Positions 19,863 to 35,600 of a stretch of DNA of 64,000 nucleotides are shown one piece after another. A model generated the notes under the pieces. That model saw only the letters and a program-made list of their open reading frames with translations, ran no database searches and was not told where the DNA came from. The DNA is taken from NCBI RefSeq assembly GCF_028372415.1, contig NC_092878.1, forward strand, positions 137,490,250-137,554,249. The letters are read 5' to 3'. Every line of letters starts with the position of its first letter. The stretch's first letter is position 1. A program made the position numbers and the translations under genes. The stretch comes from Notamacropus eugenii (lineage: Eukaryota > Chordata > Mammalia > Diprotodontia > Macropodidae).

Positions 19863-22800
19863 GTAAGTTTGTGCTGCCCATTAATTTTTAAAAACTAAGT
19901 CATTGGGGAGTAAAAATGGCATATTTTATTTTTTAAAAAGGCCCACAAAAGTCTTGCATAAAGCCTTTTTCCAAAATGGTTATGAAGACAGAACTGGGGG
20001 TGGGGGTGGGGGGCTGGAAAACATACTTGAAATCTGACGTTCACTGAGCAAAACTGGACTTTCTCAGAGTTTTTAGTCTTCCAAACCAAATGACTTTTTC
20101 GCTTGAATCACCCATTCATACTTTCCTTAAAAGAAAAAAAAAAGAAGGCTGCTCTTGTTTCAAGGAGCTGTTCATTCTCAGAATGTTTCTCCCTCATCTG
20201 ACTTGTAAAAAGAGGTCTAGAGCCAGGATTTCCCCTGGAGTTGCTTAGCAATGCAATGCTTACCAGCACTTCGCCTTCCGGAAAAATCAGGCCCCAGTTT
20301 GAATGGAACTTGTGGGCCTCTCTCCCTAACTTCTCATAACATTGGCCAGAGAAGGAGGAATGGGAACCATGAAGAATCTATTAAATTTTGTTGCTCTTTT
20401 TATGTACCGGAACTATAATACTATGAGCAACTTGCAAGAATTACAATTATATGTTATTAAGTGGGAAATTTGCCATCTTCGAAAAAACCGAATGACTAAT
20501 TCACACTTTATGTTTTAAGATACAATTAACTGGTAGAGCTATATTACATTATATTAATTAAGAGTAAGAGACATTCTCAATTTTAAAAGATCCCTACTTA
20601 GTGTAATATGTCTCTGGTGGGGGACAATCTTAAAATAACCTTTTGTACAAGACTCAGTAGAGCAGTTTCATAAACATTTTAGTAAAAAAAGGATCTTTGT
20701 TAAGTTTTGAAACAAATACTACCTAGGCTAGTCATGCTAAAATATTTAAAAGAGGCCAAGTAACTTCGAAAGTTTCCCATTAGGTATTAATACAAGCAAC
20801 CCTTTGATGACGTCTTTTCTCTAGGTGGGAATTTTATTTAATTCATTCATGGCTTTTAAAATTCAAAGGGTAGTGTAGTCTTTTGAGGTTGTTTTGTTTA
20901 GTAAAAAACAATTTATGAATGAAATACCATTCTTTTTTGCTTGAGCAAGAGGGGATGGGTTAGAATCAACATGTGTGATTAATCTAAACTCATCACAGTA
21001 CATTTTAGTGATTATAATCATTTTTTCTTCAGTTCTGAGGTAGTGTAAAGAATAATGGATTTGGACTCAGCAGTCTGGGGCTCAAATTCTAGCTTCACCA
21101 TTTACAGCTTTTGTGACTTTGAACGCGTCCCTTAACCTCTTTATGTGTCATTTTAAGAAGCCCAGTCTAAGGTATCAGTGCGTACTTGGGCAATACTGCA
21201 GATGTTCAGAAGTCCAGTAAAAGGTCCATGTGGCTGAGCCTGCAGCCTAGCAATCTGTGGGGAAACAGAGCTACCACAGATAATAGTTTCTAACTTCAAG
21301 CTCAATTATATGATTCTTTGAGCAATCCTGGGGAAATGGATTGCTTTGAATTATCACTTTTTCACTTTCTGTTGATCTGGACATGTATTTCTAGAAGCAT
21401 CTAACAAAGCACTTTTTAAGGTGTTGCTCCCCAGTATGAAATATCCAATGTCACAAAATATGGGAAGTATGATGTTTGGGATCACTAATAGTTTGACATG
21501 CACATACTGTGCGTGCCAAGTATATTAATAAAGAGCATAGGACTTAACAGCTGTCCCTACCCAGACACTGCAACCTTCTGTATTATACAGTATCATGATT
21601 TAATTATAGAATTGGCATGGCCCTTTTAATGACTGACACCTATTTGTTAATAGTCCCAACTGAAAACCAGTCTGTGTTCAACTTTTGACCCCAATCTAAT
21701 ATCTCAAAATATTGGCCTGTTGGGATAAGTTATTGAAGTTTGAATAAACTATCCATTAAGCCTCTACTTTTGGGGGGGTGGAGGTGGGGGTGGAAGAAGA
21801 GTAGGAGAAAGTGTGGATGGGGCAGGAGATGCTGGTGGACTTTTAGGATCTGAGAAGGAATTAAGGACTGGGGTGGAGGCTGGGATATATCAAGAATATA
21901 TTCCAAGGGTAAAGGAATCAAAGGCTTTAAATTGTCAATCTCTTCTTATTTACACTTGTTAATAATATTCCATCTACTTCCAGTCCAGACCGCATGCTTT
22001 TCTGATTTCATTCCTTCTAATTTGGGCTCCAAAGACCTCCTTCCCCCTTCAGTACCCCTAAGTTTTCTCTCTTTGATTCTGCTGCTAAGTCCTGATCACA
22101 TTTTCTTTTCTTTTTAAATTTATTAATTTTTTTTGATCATACCATAACCAAAATTTTCCTCCTCCCAGAGAAAGCTTTGTTCAAAATTGGTCAATACATT
22201 GAAAAAGTATGTGCAGTGTACCGCACCTAAGGACCTTTCACCTCTGCAAAGGGGTAGGGTGGGTGTATCTTTTCATATCTCTCCTTTGGAGCCTCTCTTA
22301 TTTTTTTGTAATTTTCTTGCTCACATTTTTTGTGGCTGATCTTTTATTTGTTTCACCTTCTTGCCCATTTTGAAACTGGATTCCCCCCTGGCACTCAGCT
22401 TGCTGATTTATTGGTCATTGGTAGCTTTCAGCCATATAGGATTCTTCCTTCGAACTTAGCATGAAGTGCTGATACAGACCTTTATCTTTTCCCTTCCTAT
22501 CTCTGTTAGTTCTCACACTACCTTCTTCCCTCTTTTAAAATTTGTGTCTCAGTTTCTAGGTCTACGCCCTGCCCCCAAAGTGTGGCACTCATGCTTTTTG
22601 CATGGCCTTTGTCTACTTACTCCACCTTCATCCTCCTTTCCTTTAGATTTTGATGTCAAGCTTTCTTTTTAATTAATTTAATTTATTATTTAATAAATTA
22701 GCCTAACCTTATATAAATAATGTATTTGAATATAATAAATTGTTTAATTAATGCAGCATACCTCACTTTATATTCTGCTTGCTAAATCTTTTTCTTCCTA

Positions 22801-25800
22801 CTACACATTAACTTTGATAACTTCTAGTACTTTTTCACCTAAGTCTCTACATCTTGTCACCTCTAGACATCGTTTTTGGTTCTTTATCCTTCATTATCTC
22901 TCTCCTGCACCCAGCTGTTCCTGATCCCTTCTTCCCTTTATTTATACCCTCCTCTCTCATTCCCTGGAGTTTCCCCCACTGATCTCTTTCTGTTTGACTT
23001 CGAATCTCTACCCATTTTTTAATCATTTTTTTCTTCCCTTCAGATCTCACTTGTGCCTTACCTGTGCTATACCTTCTTGCTTCAGCCAATTAGCACTTAT
23101 TCTTTTCATTTGAACTTGACTAAACAGGATGGGAACTCATTTTAAAGCCATTTCCTAAGAAAGTCCCCAAAACTAAGGAGATTATACAGATTCTTGTTAA
23201 ATTCTAGGGTACAAGTTAGGAATGTCTGGATTTGTACATAAATTTCTATTTTTTGATTGTGGGAAGTTCTGAACTTGGAATCATCCAACTTGTGTTCAAA
23301 TGTCTGATCTGCCATTTACTACCATGGGCTAATCAGATGAACTCTCTGGGCCTCAGCTGCCTCATCTGTAAAGTAAAGGGGTTGAATTAAGTGGCCTTTG
23401 ACATTCCTTTCAATTTTAAATCTGTGATCCTCTGAAATGATTTCTTTATCAACAGCATGGAAAGAAATTTGGAGGAAAAAAAGATATTCTGTTACTGTAC
23501 TTATTTAAAATAAATTTAAAAAATAAAATACTGTACTTATTTAAAATAATGCCTGACCATGGGAATGATCAAAAGTTATTGCCACCATGTATTATTTTCA
23601 TATTATTTTGGTTAGTAATAGAAAAGTTAAAAACAACCACAGTAGAGAGTCATGATGGAATGAAAGCATGAACCATCGTTGGAGAATACTGAGGGAAGGT
23701 GACTTGTTCTACAAATAAATTTATACCTCATATTTCCCCCAAAAAGGTCCCCCTCACTTGTCTTGCTTTCTAAGCTTCTTCATGCCAGTGGTGGTGGTCA
23801 GAAGCTATTCTATTACATAGTATTGTTTTCATATTACTTTGATCAGTAGTAGGAAAATTTTCAGAGCAAAACAAATTTTAGAAAAAACCAATTGAACACG
23901 TCAGTAGCATTTGGAAATTTTTATTTTCAAATCATATTTGTGTTCATATTATTTTAATCATATTTTAATTTATTTCTAGAAACAACGATGATTGTGTAGG
24001 CTGAATGAGGGACCATTTCTGTTTTTGTAGAAAGGAGTGGAATCAGTACCTATGATTTCACAAGGTCCAGGTAAACTCCTTTTCCCATAGTAGACTAGCA
24101 GTTGTTCCACAACTTCTAGTCTTGGAGAATTGTCTGGGGCCCTGATAAAGTTATTTGTCCAGTGTAACATTGCCTACATGTGTCACAGGAGGGACTTCCT
24201 TCCTAGGAGCCTAACCCTCTATTGGTCCCCCTAATCTTTCTTTAAATTACTAATTGGTGAAATATATTTTTTCTTTCAATTCAATTGGAATAAACATTTA
24301 TTAAGCACCTACTACATGCCAGGCAGTACTAGGCACTTGGGATACAAATAATAAAAAGGGACAGCTCCCTGCCCCCAAAGAACCTGCCTATCTAAGGGAG
24401 CAGTTTACAATCTAATCTTCTAACAATTTAGGCAAATTTTCGTAATGGCAAACCCCTGGACAAAGTTTTAAAGGGCAGAGATTTTAAGGAAATAAAAAAG
24501 TTAATGACAGGTTAATGACAGCCACCACTGTTGCTCTCACTTTGGCGTATTCTTAGATAAAACGCATATCTCTTAGGTGGGAGAAGCAAATAGCACATGC
24601 CCCTAATTTATTGATTGAGCATTTCCTACTGGCATTATTATCAGACCATTTTGAACAGCCATGGGCTGTAATAAAGGAATGCTCTTGTGGAGAATTATCA
24701 GCTTCTGTCCTCGTGCTTAATGAATTAGAAAGTAAAGCATTGCCCATGTGTGACTACTCAGGACACATCAGACGGTATCTGTTTGTTGACTGATTAATTA
24801 GAGTTTTCATACATGAAGAAGCGCATTGAAACATATTTCAGGAGAAACTGAAATAGTGGTGTTTAGAAAATAAAAGTCTCCTTAAAGGGGATACTAATAC
24901 TGAATAGGTAGTGAAGTGGATAGAACTCCAACCCTGGGTTCAAGAAGACCTGAATTCAAATCCAGCGTCAGACACTTATAAGCTGTGTGACCCTGAGCAA
25001 GTCACATAACCCCAACTGCCTCAAATCATATAAGCAAACTCAAATTAAAATTATCCTGATTATTCTCTGATATATCAGTCTGTTGGAATAAATTCACATT
25101 TTCAAAGCAGGAATTAAGGCAGACCTGACTGTCTAGGAAAGGTTGAAGCTTGCCACTCACCCATCTGACATCTAGAATTTTTCTTTCCTTCTTTTTCCTC
25201 ACATTCAGAGAAAACAGAAAATCAATATTCTATGGCTACACTCTGTATTGTATGTATCAAAAATAAAGGGAAAACTGCATCTAATCATCTCCTAAACCTA
25301 TAACCTCTTTCTAGTCCTCCCAGCTTTCCAGAGCTGTATGTTTGTAACTCCTCTCAGAGTTAGGAAATCAAACCAGAAGAAATATTGTGGAAGGAAGGTG
25401 TCCTTCTCTAGTTTCACCAGCCGTTGAGGCTTCCTTTATCTCCCAATCTGGAACCTGCCTGCTTTTCAGGATCCCATTCATGATGCCCATCCATATCTGC
25501 TTTTCTGTCCATTGTTCCTAATGACCCACAGGAGCATCTTGGGGTCCGGTGGTGGCACTCACATAGCAGACTGCATGCTAAGGTCACATGGTGAACAGAG
25601 CTGCTGTTCCTCCTCCCAGAGCTCCCTGTTCCTCCCTTCACTTCTCCCCAAACTAAGCCTCTCTCAAGGGCAAAGAAAGGAAGGGGAAATCTTATTCACC
25701 TCCATCCACACTATCTCCTGGTCTTTGTTGGCCTTGTTTTTCACTACGAGTTTGACCTACCTCACAGACACTTGGTGAGTGGGGTAGGGCATGGTGACCC

Positions 25801-26506
25801 AAATTACCATCACCTCAGACCCTGGGATGAATAAGAAATAAAAGATAAGAGGGCATGGAATAGGTACCAGTTATAATGATAGTGTATGAGAAGTAACCCT
25901 CTGACAAAGTAGTCTTATTCAAAGGAAGAGTTCAAGGGTTGCTTGTCTACCAAGCAAGCCTGAAACCATGTTTATAATTCCACCATCAGACATTCTTCCT
26001 TTTTGGTTAATGCATTTTGACCACTTGAGGTTTGCCTTATTGAAATACAGAAAGGCACCAAAAGGAGAAAGTGTTTTAAAAAATCACTCATATAATATAA
26101 GATTGAAACGGCCATCAAATTAAGGTCTAACTTTTAAAGTATTCCATTTAACATGAACTCAAAATTTTAGTATAAATGTTGAGGGTGGAGGAATAGGGGT
26201 AAGGATCAGAAATGAGGGGATCATTGATTTAAAGTTGGAAGGCCCCTTGGAGACCATCCAATTCAGTTCCCTCACTTTACAGATGTAGTGATGACCCCAG
26301 AGAACTTAAGGGATTTGCTCTGGGCTCCAGAAGGGCCTGGATTCCAGAACCCTCATCTTCCTGAGTCAGCTCTCCATCTCCTCCCTCTTGCTTGGCACAG
26401 CTGGAGGGTTGTCCTCATTTAATCGCTCTTCCAAAGAGAAAAAATTAAAGTTACACTTCAGGTTTCTTTATTTTCTGTTCATCATTTGTACTTTAAAGGC
26501 AAATGC

Positions 26507-26575
<69 letters not shown>

Positions 26576-26590
26576 TGTTACTCTCTCTGT

Positions 26591-26637
<47 letters not shown>

Positions 26638-29600
26638 GGAGAGACTATTTTTAAGGTAAGGGACTAAGAAGATGGTTTAATGGATAGATATACTACTGAC
26701 AGTGCGACCCTGGGCAAGTCATATCTCTTCCAATAGCCCCCAGACAATTTTTTTCAGACTGTAAATTGCAGAGCAGCTGCTGATCTGTGTTGGTAGAAGT
26801 GTCCTAGGAATTCCTGACCCAGATATAATCACAGGTCTTAAGTAAAAAAAAAATTAAAAAGCGAGATGGAGGGAGGTACTAAGAGAAAAAAGAAAAACAT
26901 GTCAAGAAAGCCAGGGAAATTCATTTTCCAAGGCTTGAATATTATTGCTCTCCCACCCCTCAATTTGAAAATTTATCCCCCCCTTTTTTTATTCTGAAAA
27001 TTATGCTGTAGTATGTTTTTGTTTACTGGAGTCTTTGTCTTCCTTGTAGCATTTTATCATGAAATAAATACCTCACCTCCATGGAGATCAGAGTTTTCTG
27101 GCATTAATTAAAATGTGCATTTAAAAAATCCTATTAAAAGTGCTCCCTACTATGCCCCCCGTGTGGCATGCTCTGAAGGGCTCCCTGACTGCTGAGCCTT
27201 AATCCTAGATCCATTGTAAAGCTATATTGGGACTCCTTTTTTGGTCTCTGAAATCCTAGAACTTTAGAGATAAAGGAACCTTAGCGATAAGTTGGATCAC
27301 CTATCTGGTTACAGCCCCTTCATTTGACATATAAGGAAACCTGGATAGGCGAAACAATTTGCTTTCTTTCACACAAGCAGTGGCACAGTGTTTTAAAAAT
27401 CAGTTTAATTCACATCTGTACCTTTTGTTTCTACATTAAGTCCTCTGCCTTTCCCCCTAGTCAGAGTCATTCCATGTAACAAAGAATCAAAAAAGAGAGA
27501 AAAAAACCGTTTGGGCAAAAAAAAAAAAAAAAGTTCCACATCCATGGTCTCCCATCTCTGCATAAAAGGAAAAAAGATCAATTTTCTTGTCTCTTCTGTG
27601 ACTCCAAACTTGGTCCTTATAATTACATAATAATTGGTTTGGTTTGGTTTTTTACATTGACTTTGTTGCAATCGTGTTCTCCTGGTTCTGCTTGCATCAT
27701 TCTGCATCAATGTATATCAGTCTTCCCAAGCTTCTTCCAATTCCTCAGTCATCATTTCTTACAGTGTAATGTTCCATTTCATTCACACAACAATTTTTTA
27801 AGTTGTACCTTAATTGATCATTATCTACTCTGTTCCAAGTTATTTGAAGAACAGTTAAAATAAATTATTTCTAATTCTCTCTTGAGGGGAGTGGGGGAAC
27901 TGTTATTCTTATTGCTTTAAGTTCTAGACTCTGTGTAGCTTTTGGATAAAACATGGTACTCATTTGCTCCTGCCCAGGTACCATTGCTTCATAACTTTTG
28001 TGTTGAAGGAGACCTGAGAGCTCCTTTAACAGAGGAGAAAAATGAGGCCCAGAGTTGGAAAGTAACTTTGCCCAAGAGCCCAGAGGTAGTGGGTGACAAA
28101 GCAGGGGCTCAAACCCAGCTCAAATTTCTCTAAATCTCATGTTCCTGCCACTGCATAAAGTTGCTTCCTTGACTTTGTGATAAGATACTACAGGGAACCT
28201 CATTTGGTTAGACTCTGGTAGTGATTCTTCAAAGGCAAGTCACAATGAAAGTAATCTTCCAATGTATGAGAAAGATATTCTCAACATATAGGCATAGCAA
28301 ATTAGAATGGAGAAAAGTTTAGCCTAGTTAAACTATTTTTAAACACTGAATGTTTTGATTAAGCTTTTCCCTGCAAAAAAATGTAATTACAAGCAGTTCT
28401 TATCAGTTCACTCATGTCGTTTTTGCTAGAACCTCTACTATGTACCATTTATTCAATTAATGTATTTTGCTGTTTGTACTTGAGACAAAGAAAGGTGCTC
28501 CTGTGGAGAATGTGGTCAGGAAGACCTTGGGGCAGTCTGCTTGCAGAGTCATCGCTGTGTGACCATGGGGGAATCACTTGACCTCAGGCAATCTTCACCT
28601 TTTGGGTGTCATGGACCCTTCTGAGAATCATGCATAAGGGGGATGAGAAAAGGAAGGGAATAAGCATTGTTTAAGCACCTACTACATGCCAGGCAGTGTG
28701 CTGAGCACTTTATAAATATTGTCTCATTGAAGCCTCACAAAAACCTTGAGAGATAGGGGCTATTATTATTCCCCCCTCTATAAAGGAGAAGACTGAGACT
28801 GAGAAAGGTTAAGTGACTTTTCCAGGATTATACAGGAAACTAAAGCATCTGAGGCAGATTTTGAACTCAGGTCATTGTAATCGCTGGAGCTAGTCCCTAG
28901 GGATCCCAAGAACTGATTGTTAAATTTTCAGTGTGAACGTTTATAGCTAGAAAATTGGCAAAGGCTACAAATAAGAGCTTGATTTATTATTTTGTTAATT
29001 GTCTGGATTTAAGAGAGTGATGGGAAAAAGACCTTAATTATGAAGATTAGACCTAAAAGTGTACCCTATGTACTTTCACCCCCCTCCCATAAAGCTGGTT
29101 GTAAACATTTAGCCTCCAAACTCAGGTCTCCCTGATTCCAATTCCATTGAGCTAGATACCTGGTTGCCTAGAGATAAAATGTAGACATCAGAAATGATAT
29201 TATTACAGAAGAAAATTGTTGCAAACTAAAATAAATTTAGAGAATGGGGAAGCTGGGTCAACAACCTTTTGTGGGAAATTTTTAAAAAATTAAAAAATGC
29301 TTTTTTATGTCTTCATTCCTGTTTCTCTTCCAGGACACACTACTGGACTCTCCCTGAACAATGACAGGCTGTATACGCTTACATACTCCACTGAAGTGTT
29401 TGTTAACCAGGTTGGAGAATCACTCCAGGAAGGTGCAGGCTACAAAATATCTTCTGATGTGGATGTTGCCCTAGTGTGGAGGAATCCAGATGGGGATGAT
29501 GACCAGCTAATTAAAGTCACGGTAAGCATTTTCCCTTCTTTGGGCAGAAAACCTTCATGTCAGGGAAAGACCTAGAGATGGGCAGCCACTCAGAGTGAGT

Positions 29601-32600
29601 GGCTGTGTTCTTATGTGTTTGTAGCCAAACACTGAAGTAGATCCATGGGTTTTACCTGTGACAGAACTTGGGTAACTATATTCTGCCCCAGCAGAAAGGT
29701 GTCTTCTTCTTGGCACCACACATTAAGGAAAACACTGACAAACCAGAGGATGTGCAAGGGAGAGTGACCGGGTAAATAAGGCATGTCATAGGGACAAAAC
29801 TTAGGGGATCTGGAGGTTTTCAGTCTGGAAAAGAGTAGGTTTGAGGAATAAAGTAGGACATAATAATCATCATCAAATAATTATGAAATAGTTCTGTAAA
29901 GAAGCTCGTCAGAAGATCACTGAGATAGCAGGAAAAAATCTTAGAGGCTAATGAGTCCAACCCTCTCATCTTACAGATTGAGGAAACTGAGACTGAGAGA
30001 GGGTTAAGTGACTCACCCAAGGTCACGCAGCTAAGTAAGGGTTGAAGCAAGACTTGAGCTCAGATATTCCTCATTCCCAAGCCCAGGATTCAGCACACCT
30101 ATCTGCCTCTGTTAAGAATTATTGATGCTGTCTTTCACTGATCACTCCGCACAGTAACACTGTACAACCCTCTCTTATAACCATCAAGTACAGTACAGAC
30201 AAGCAAACAAATCAACATGTTGACCGTGTCATAGCTTACATGCCTCTTCAAGCACCTTTGGTCCACTACCCTCTATGAGAAGCAGCAGGCACGCCCTACC
30301 ATCCATCTTCTTCACTCCCTTGGTCAGAGTTCCAAAGATTTTCAGCACTGTTTTCCTTTAAAGTATAAATTGTTTTCTTGGTTCTGCTTATTTTGCTTCT
30401 ATCAGTTTGTACGAGTCTTCCTAAGTTTCTCTGAATTCTTCATTTTCATCATTCCATATGATACAATATTTATGTATCACAATTTGTTCAAGCTTTCCCC
30501 AAATGATACAAACCCACTTTGTTTCCAGTTCTGCTATTATAAAAAGTGTTGGTACAACCTTTAAAAAATATGTGGGACCTTTCCCTCTTTTTTTAACCTC
30601 CTTGAGGAGTCTTATGTTCACTCTTATTATAACTCTTTAGTGTGTGTTGCTTCAGAGGGCAGGAGCAGGATTAGTGGGTAGAAGTTGTAAGGAAGCAGAT
30701 ATTCTCTCAAAATACAGAAGAATATTTTAACAATTGGCGCTGTCCAGCAATAGAATAAACAGGGATCCACGTCACAAGAAGCATTTGAACCAGTGCTGAA
30801 TGACCAGCTATCTAGCATGTTGTAAAAGGGACTTGAGCACGAATTAGAGTTGTTGGCTGACTGCTAACATATTTTTCCACTTTAAAAATTCATGGTTTTC
30901 TGAGTCACTTTCTAGAACTAGAAACTTTCCTATTTCCCAAATATAGTAGAGCCCTATCAAATCTTTGATGGGTATAGCTCTGGTGGCATGAAGGGCTAAG
31001 GAAAACACCCTTATGATCGGCAACTTTTTATTATATGGCGACAGATATATAATATTACATGGAAAATTGTTTGATCCAATGCAACTGAATCCGTGAAATA
31101 TTAAATATTTAAAAATGAAGTTTACTCTGAGATATATGGTTTAAGTCACTTTTGCTTCCTTATTCTAACCTCTGTCTATCTTCCTAGCCTAGTTAAAAAC
31201 TCAGTAGTCCTTCTCATTTTTTGAGTTGTGTCTCATTGGGTTATTATCATACTCCATAGAAAGATTGTTCTTATTTCTTCATTCTCTCATTTATTGAAGA
31301 AGCATTTATTCAGCACTGACCAGTTGCAGATAGTGGTGCTAGTCATTGGAAGAAATGTAAAGTTTAAATGAGCTATTTATCTTGGTTTTATGGAGTTTAC
31401 AGTCTGGTATAGGGATGACACAGGCAGGTAATGATCCCACCCGGTATTACGTGAGGGCTACACTAGAGAGCTATTCTAGACCATTGAGAGTGTGCTGCAT
31501 CACTGTGAGTTCTAAGAGGGAAGGATCTTACTGACCCAGGGGCTCAGGGTAAACTCCATGGAGAAGAGGGCCCTGAGATGGGCTTTAAAGGGGGACTTAG
31601 GGAACAGCATGAACAAAGACCAAGAGAGGGCGAGAGAGCAAGAGTGTATGCAGGGACAGTGCTTAATAAGTGGGCTTGAGCATCAAGTCCACACAGGGGA
31701 TGATATCAGATAACTCTAGAAGAATAAGGTGGTTCCAGATTGGGAAGGGTCTTGAATGCCAAGCAAAGGGATTTGTACTTGTGTTACTCTTATGGAAAGT
31801 ATGTAAAGGTGCAGACTAGATGATAGTATAGTTCTAAGGATTCAGAACTGATTGAATGACTCTAATCAAAAATGATTATTAGTGGTATGATGTCAATTCC
31901 AAAGGAACTCTTCTGTGAGTAACTGTGCTTGGCTTTGTGTTTTCTAACATTTTGATCAGTGTTTGGATAAAAACATAAATGGCATGCTCATCAGTTCTTC
32001 AGATGACATAAAGCCAGGAGGAATAGCTAACACAGTGGATGATAGTCAGAATTCTAAGAGATCTGGTTGGACAAGAAAGAACAGTGGGACACATTAGACA
32101 ATGTTAAATATAATGGGGACCATTGGACAACCTTATGCAAATTCAAAAGCTCAACTTCACAAGTGCAGGAGGAGGAAAGCATGGCTAGATAGCAGTTCAT
32201 CAGATAGAAATCTGGGGGTTCAGTGGACTGCAAGGTCAGTATGGCATTCCATGGGCTGCAATGGCATCGTAACTTGTAAGAACAGGGAGATGATAGTGTC
32301 TCTATACACTGATCATATGCAGTTTATATTATATTCACTATGTTCAGTTCTGGACAACACATTTTAGGAAGACTATTGATAGGGTGGAAAACATCCAGAG
32401 AAGGACAACCAGGATGGAGAAGGGTCTCATATATAGTCATGAAAGGGACTGGGATGCTTTGCATGGACTAAAGACTGGGGAAAATATGCTGCTGACTCCA
32501 GGCATTTGAATAGAGAGAACAGATTGTTCTCTTTAGCCACAGCAAATAGAACTAGGGACAATGAATGAAAAGAAACAAATTATTTAGTATTGATGTGAAG

Positions 32601-35600
32601 ACAAACTCTCTAACACAAATAGAGCAGTGACTTCTAACCTCCACTGAGTGGCTTTAAGCAAAGGCTGGATACCACTTTGAGATGTACAATGTAGAGGGAA
32701 CTCTTTTCACATATAGGTTGGACTAGATGTTCCTTTAAAGAACTAGAGAGTCCTTTCCAACTCTGAAATTCTCTGATTTCATATGATATTTTAGTTTTCT
32801 GAATCATGTACAAATTAGTATTAAGAATGTTTTGGGAAGGTGGGGTGGGAATCTACCTGAATTAATCAAGAAAGTGAAAATAGCATAGATGGATTTTACT
32901 AAAGTCTCTGACATCTTAAAAATAATATTCCTTCAATCAAATAGATATTTGATCTCAGATTATCATCTTACTATCGCCTTAAACCTTATAGTCTTTGGTG
33001 AAATCAAATCTTGGTGGGGGGGAACCCAAAGAGTTTACTTCCATTCTTGTTTAGATTATAATAGCTTGTCCCATTTCACTTCCCATAGCTCTTTGGGGAT
33101 AGAGGTACAGGATGTTTAGCTAATATACTTCTTGCTTGATTACAGATGAAAGATGTTAATGTTGAAAATGCAAATCAAAGAGAAGGAGGAAAGAACATCT
33201 TCAAGGGGAAAAAAACCTCCCAAATCATAGGAAAAGATAATTTGGCGGCTTTGCAGACACCTGTGCTTCTCCACTTGACTCGAGGAAAGGTAAGAAGCAG
33301 TTTTAAAAATACTATGTCTTCTTTTTCTCCTTTTTCTCCTGTTTCTTCTTTTTCTCACTTTTGTTTCCCTTCTGCAGAGAGAATACCCTCTCTCTGTCAA
33401 AAAAAAGTGGACAAGGTTGTCCACAAATAGATGGTTTAGTGATGGTTGAGGACATGCAGAATCTTAAACAAAGCTAATAAAGCAAGGTCCACAAGTTGAT
33501 CTGCTAGAAAACAATGCAATTAATCAGGGCACTGGATTTCTTTTTATTTTTTATCCACTTATGATTGCTATTTCTATGAAAATATTTATAAAGAAACATA
33601 TGTGACTATAGGAGATGTTATTCACCAGTGACAGATAAGCATTGGGGAAGTTGTATTACGTAACAGACGAAGAAAGTTTGCAAAGATGGTGGAATGTGAT
33701 GATCGCACAAGTTTAGAGGAATGAACGGAACAATGAGAATTAAATGAGATTTAAAAAACAGATTTGATTACAGATGACTGATTTCAAGCAAACATAGAAA
33801 AACGAAACTTTCAAAGCCTACGGTGTTGCCAAGATCAGCTTAGTTTTATGATTGTGAGAATTCAGAGATTAAATCTAAATTTTAAAACATTTCAACCTAA
33901 AATATTATTATTAAATATAATAATAATAAAAATGATAATGTTAGTTGGTACGTATGGAACACTTTCATTTTCTTTCTTATTCCTCACAGTTACCCTGTGA
34001 GATAAGAATGCCAGGGAATAACATCTCTATTTTACAATTGAGGAAACTGAGGCTTAAAAAAGTTATATGACTTACCCACAGTCATGCAGCTAATAAGTGT
34101 CAGAAGTGGGTTTTTAATACAGGGCTCTTCCAATTTCAAGTCCAGTACTCTTTTCACAAAAAAAGAATAATCTGTACTATTGTAGTATTGAAAGTTAGGT
34201 GTCAAGGTGACTAGACTGCTGAGCTGAGAGCTCAAACCCTGACACAGACATTCACTAGCTTTGGTGACCCTGGGCAAGTCACTTAGCCACTCTCAGCCTC
34301 AGTTTCCTCATATGTAAAATGGGAATAATAAAAACACCCACCTTATAGAGTTGTAAGGATTAAATGGGATGATATATGTAAAGGGCTTTGCAAACTTTAA
34401 AGGGATGTTATTAGTAGTAATAATAAATTAACTCTTTCTAAGTGTTAGTTAATGAATTCATTTGCAAAGCATTCACTAGTTACATTCTGAGTCTGTATTA
34501 TAGAAATGGTCTTGATACAATGGAGTCTAGAAATTATGGCAATCAATATTTTTAGCCACAGTTTATATGATGAAATTAGAATATCCAAAGAAAATAAATC
34601 AAAGAAGATATGATGCCCATTTATGGAAATGAATTGAAGAAAAAAAATTTTTAAGAAACTGAATTTCACATAATCTTTGTATTTAAATGTGTGATCCAGC
34701 ATGCATGGAGGATAGAAACTGGGTCTCAGAATCATTAAGACCTAAGTTCAAGTCCTCCATACTGGGTATGGTAAGTGACTCCACCTCTCAGTGCCCTAGG
34801 CAACTCTCCACAGTCATCAGTAGCAGACAGATGCTGATTTGCATCGATAAGAGGGAATTTCCACCTTGGGAGTTCCCAGTGTCAATGGAATCACAGTCCT
34901 GGTTAAAAAAAAAGCAATTTTCCTAAATATTAAAAAAAAAAAAAATGAGCCAGAAACAGTGCAGTTTGGTGTCTACCTCAACAGCAATAAAAGGAATGAT
35001 CATCTTCTACCATAATTAAACTGGGAAGTTGAGATTTGTACAAACCTAGGGGTAGCTGAAATTTTTCCTGTAACAAAAAGAAATAGACTAAGAAGTCTAT
35101 GGGGACCTGGAAAGGTTATTATTGGGAAAATCCATGTTCTTTGGTGGAGTTGTGACATCCTCCCTTCTGATTCTCCTCAAAGATCTGCTGACCCAAGTGC
35201 CATGTCCTTGATGACATGGAACTGTCTACTTTTCTTCTCTGCCTCTTCCAACCTAGCAAGACACGTGTGCCAATATGATATTGATTGGCTTTATAATCTT
35301 AAGTGCCACCTGAGAGCAAAGTCTTTTGGTATTCACAAAAACAGATCAGCCTATGGAGGTCAAAGGCTGCAGTGTGCTTGCCACATCATTATTTCAGCAA
35401 CTCAGAACCCTCAATTCCAGCGGAGTTTCTTGCTGTAGCCTCAGGTTAAAGTACATAATGATATCTTCCAGGCATATAATGCAATAATTATAGAGGAAAT
35501 GTGACGTTGAAGCCTGGTGTGATTTTTGGCCACGTCACCATCCTTAAGAATGCTTGCATGGGCATCTCATTTTAATGTGAATGTGACAATATTGCCTGGG

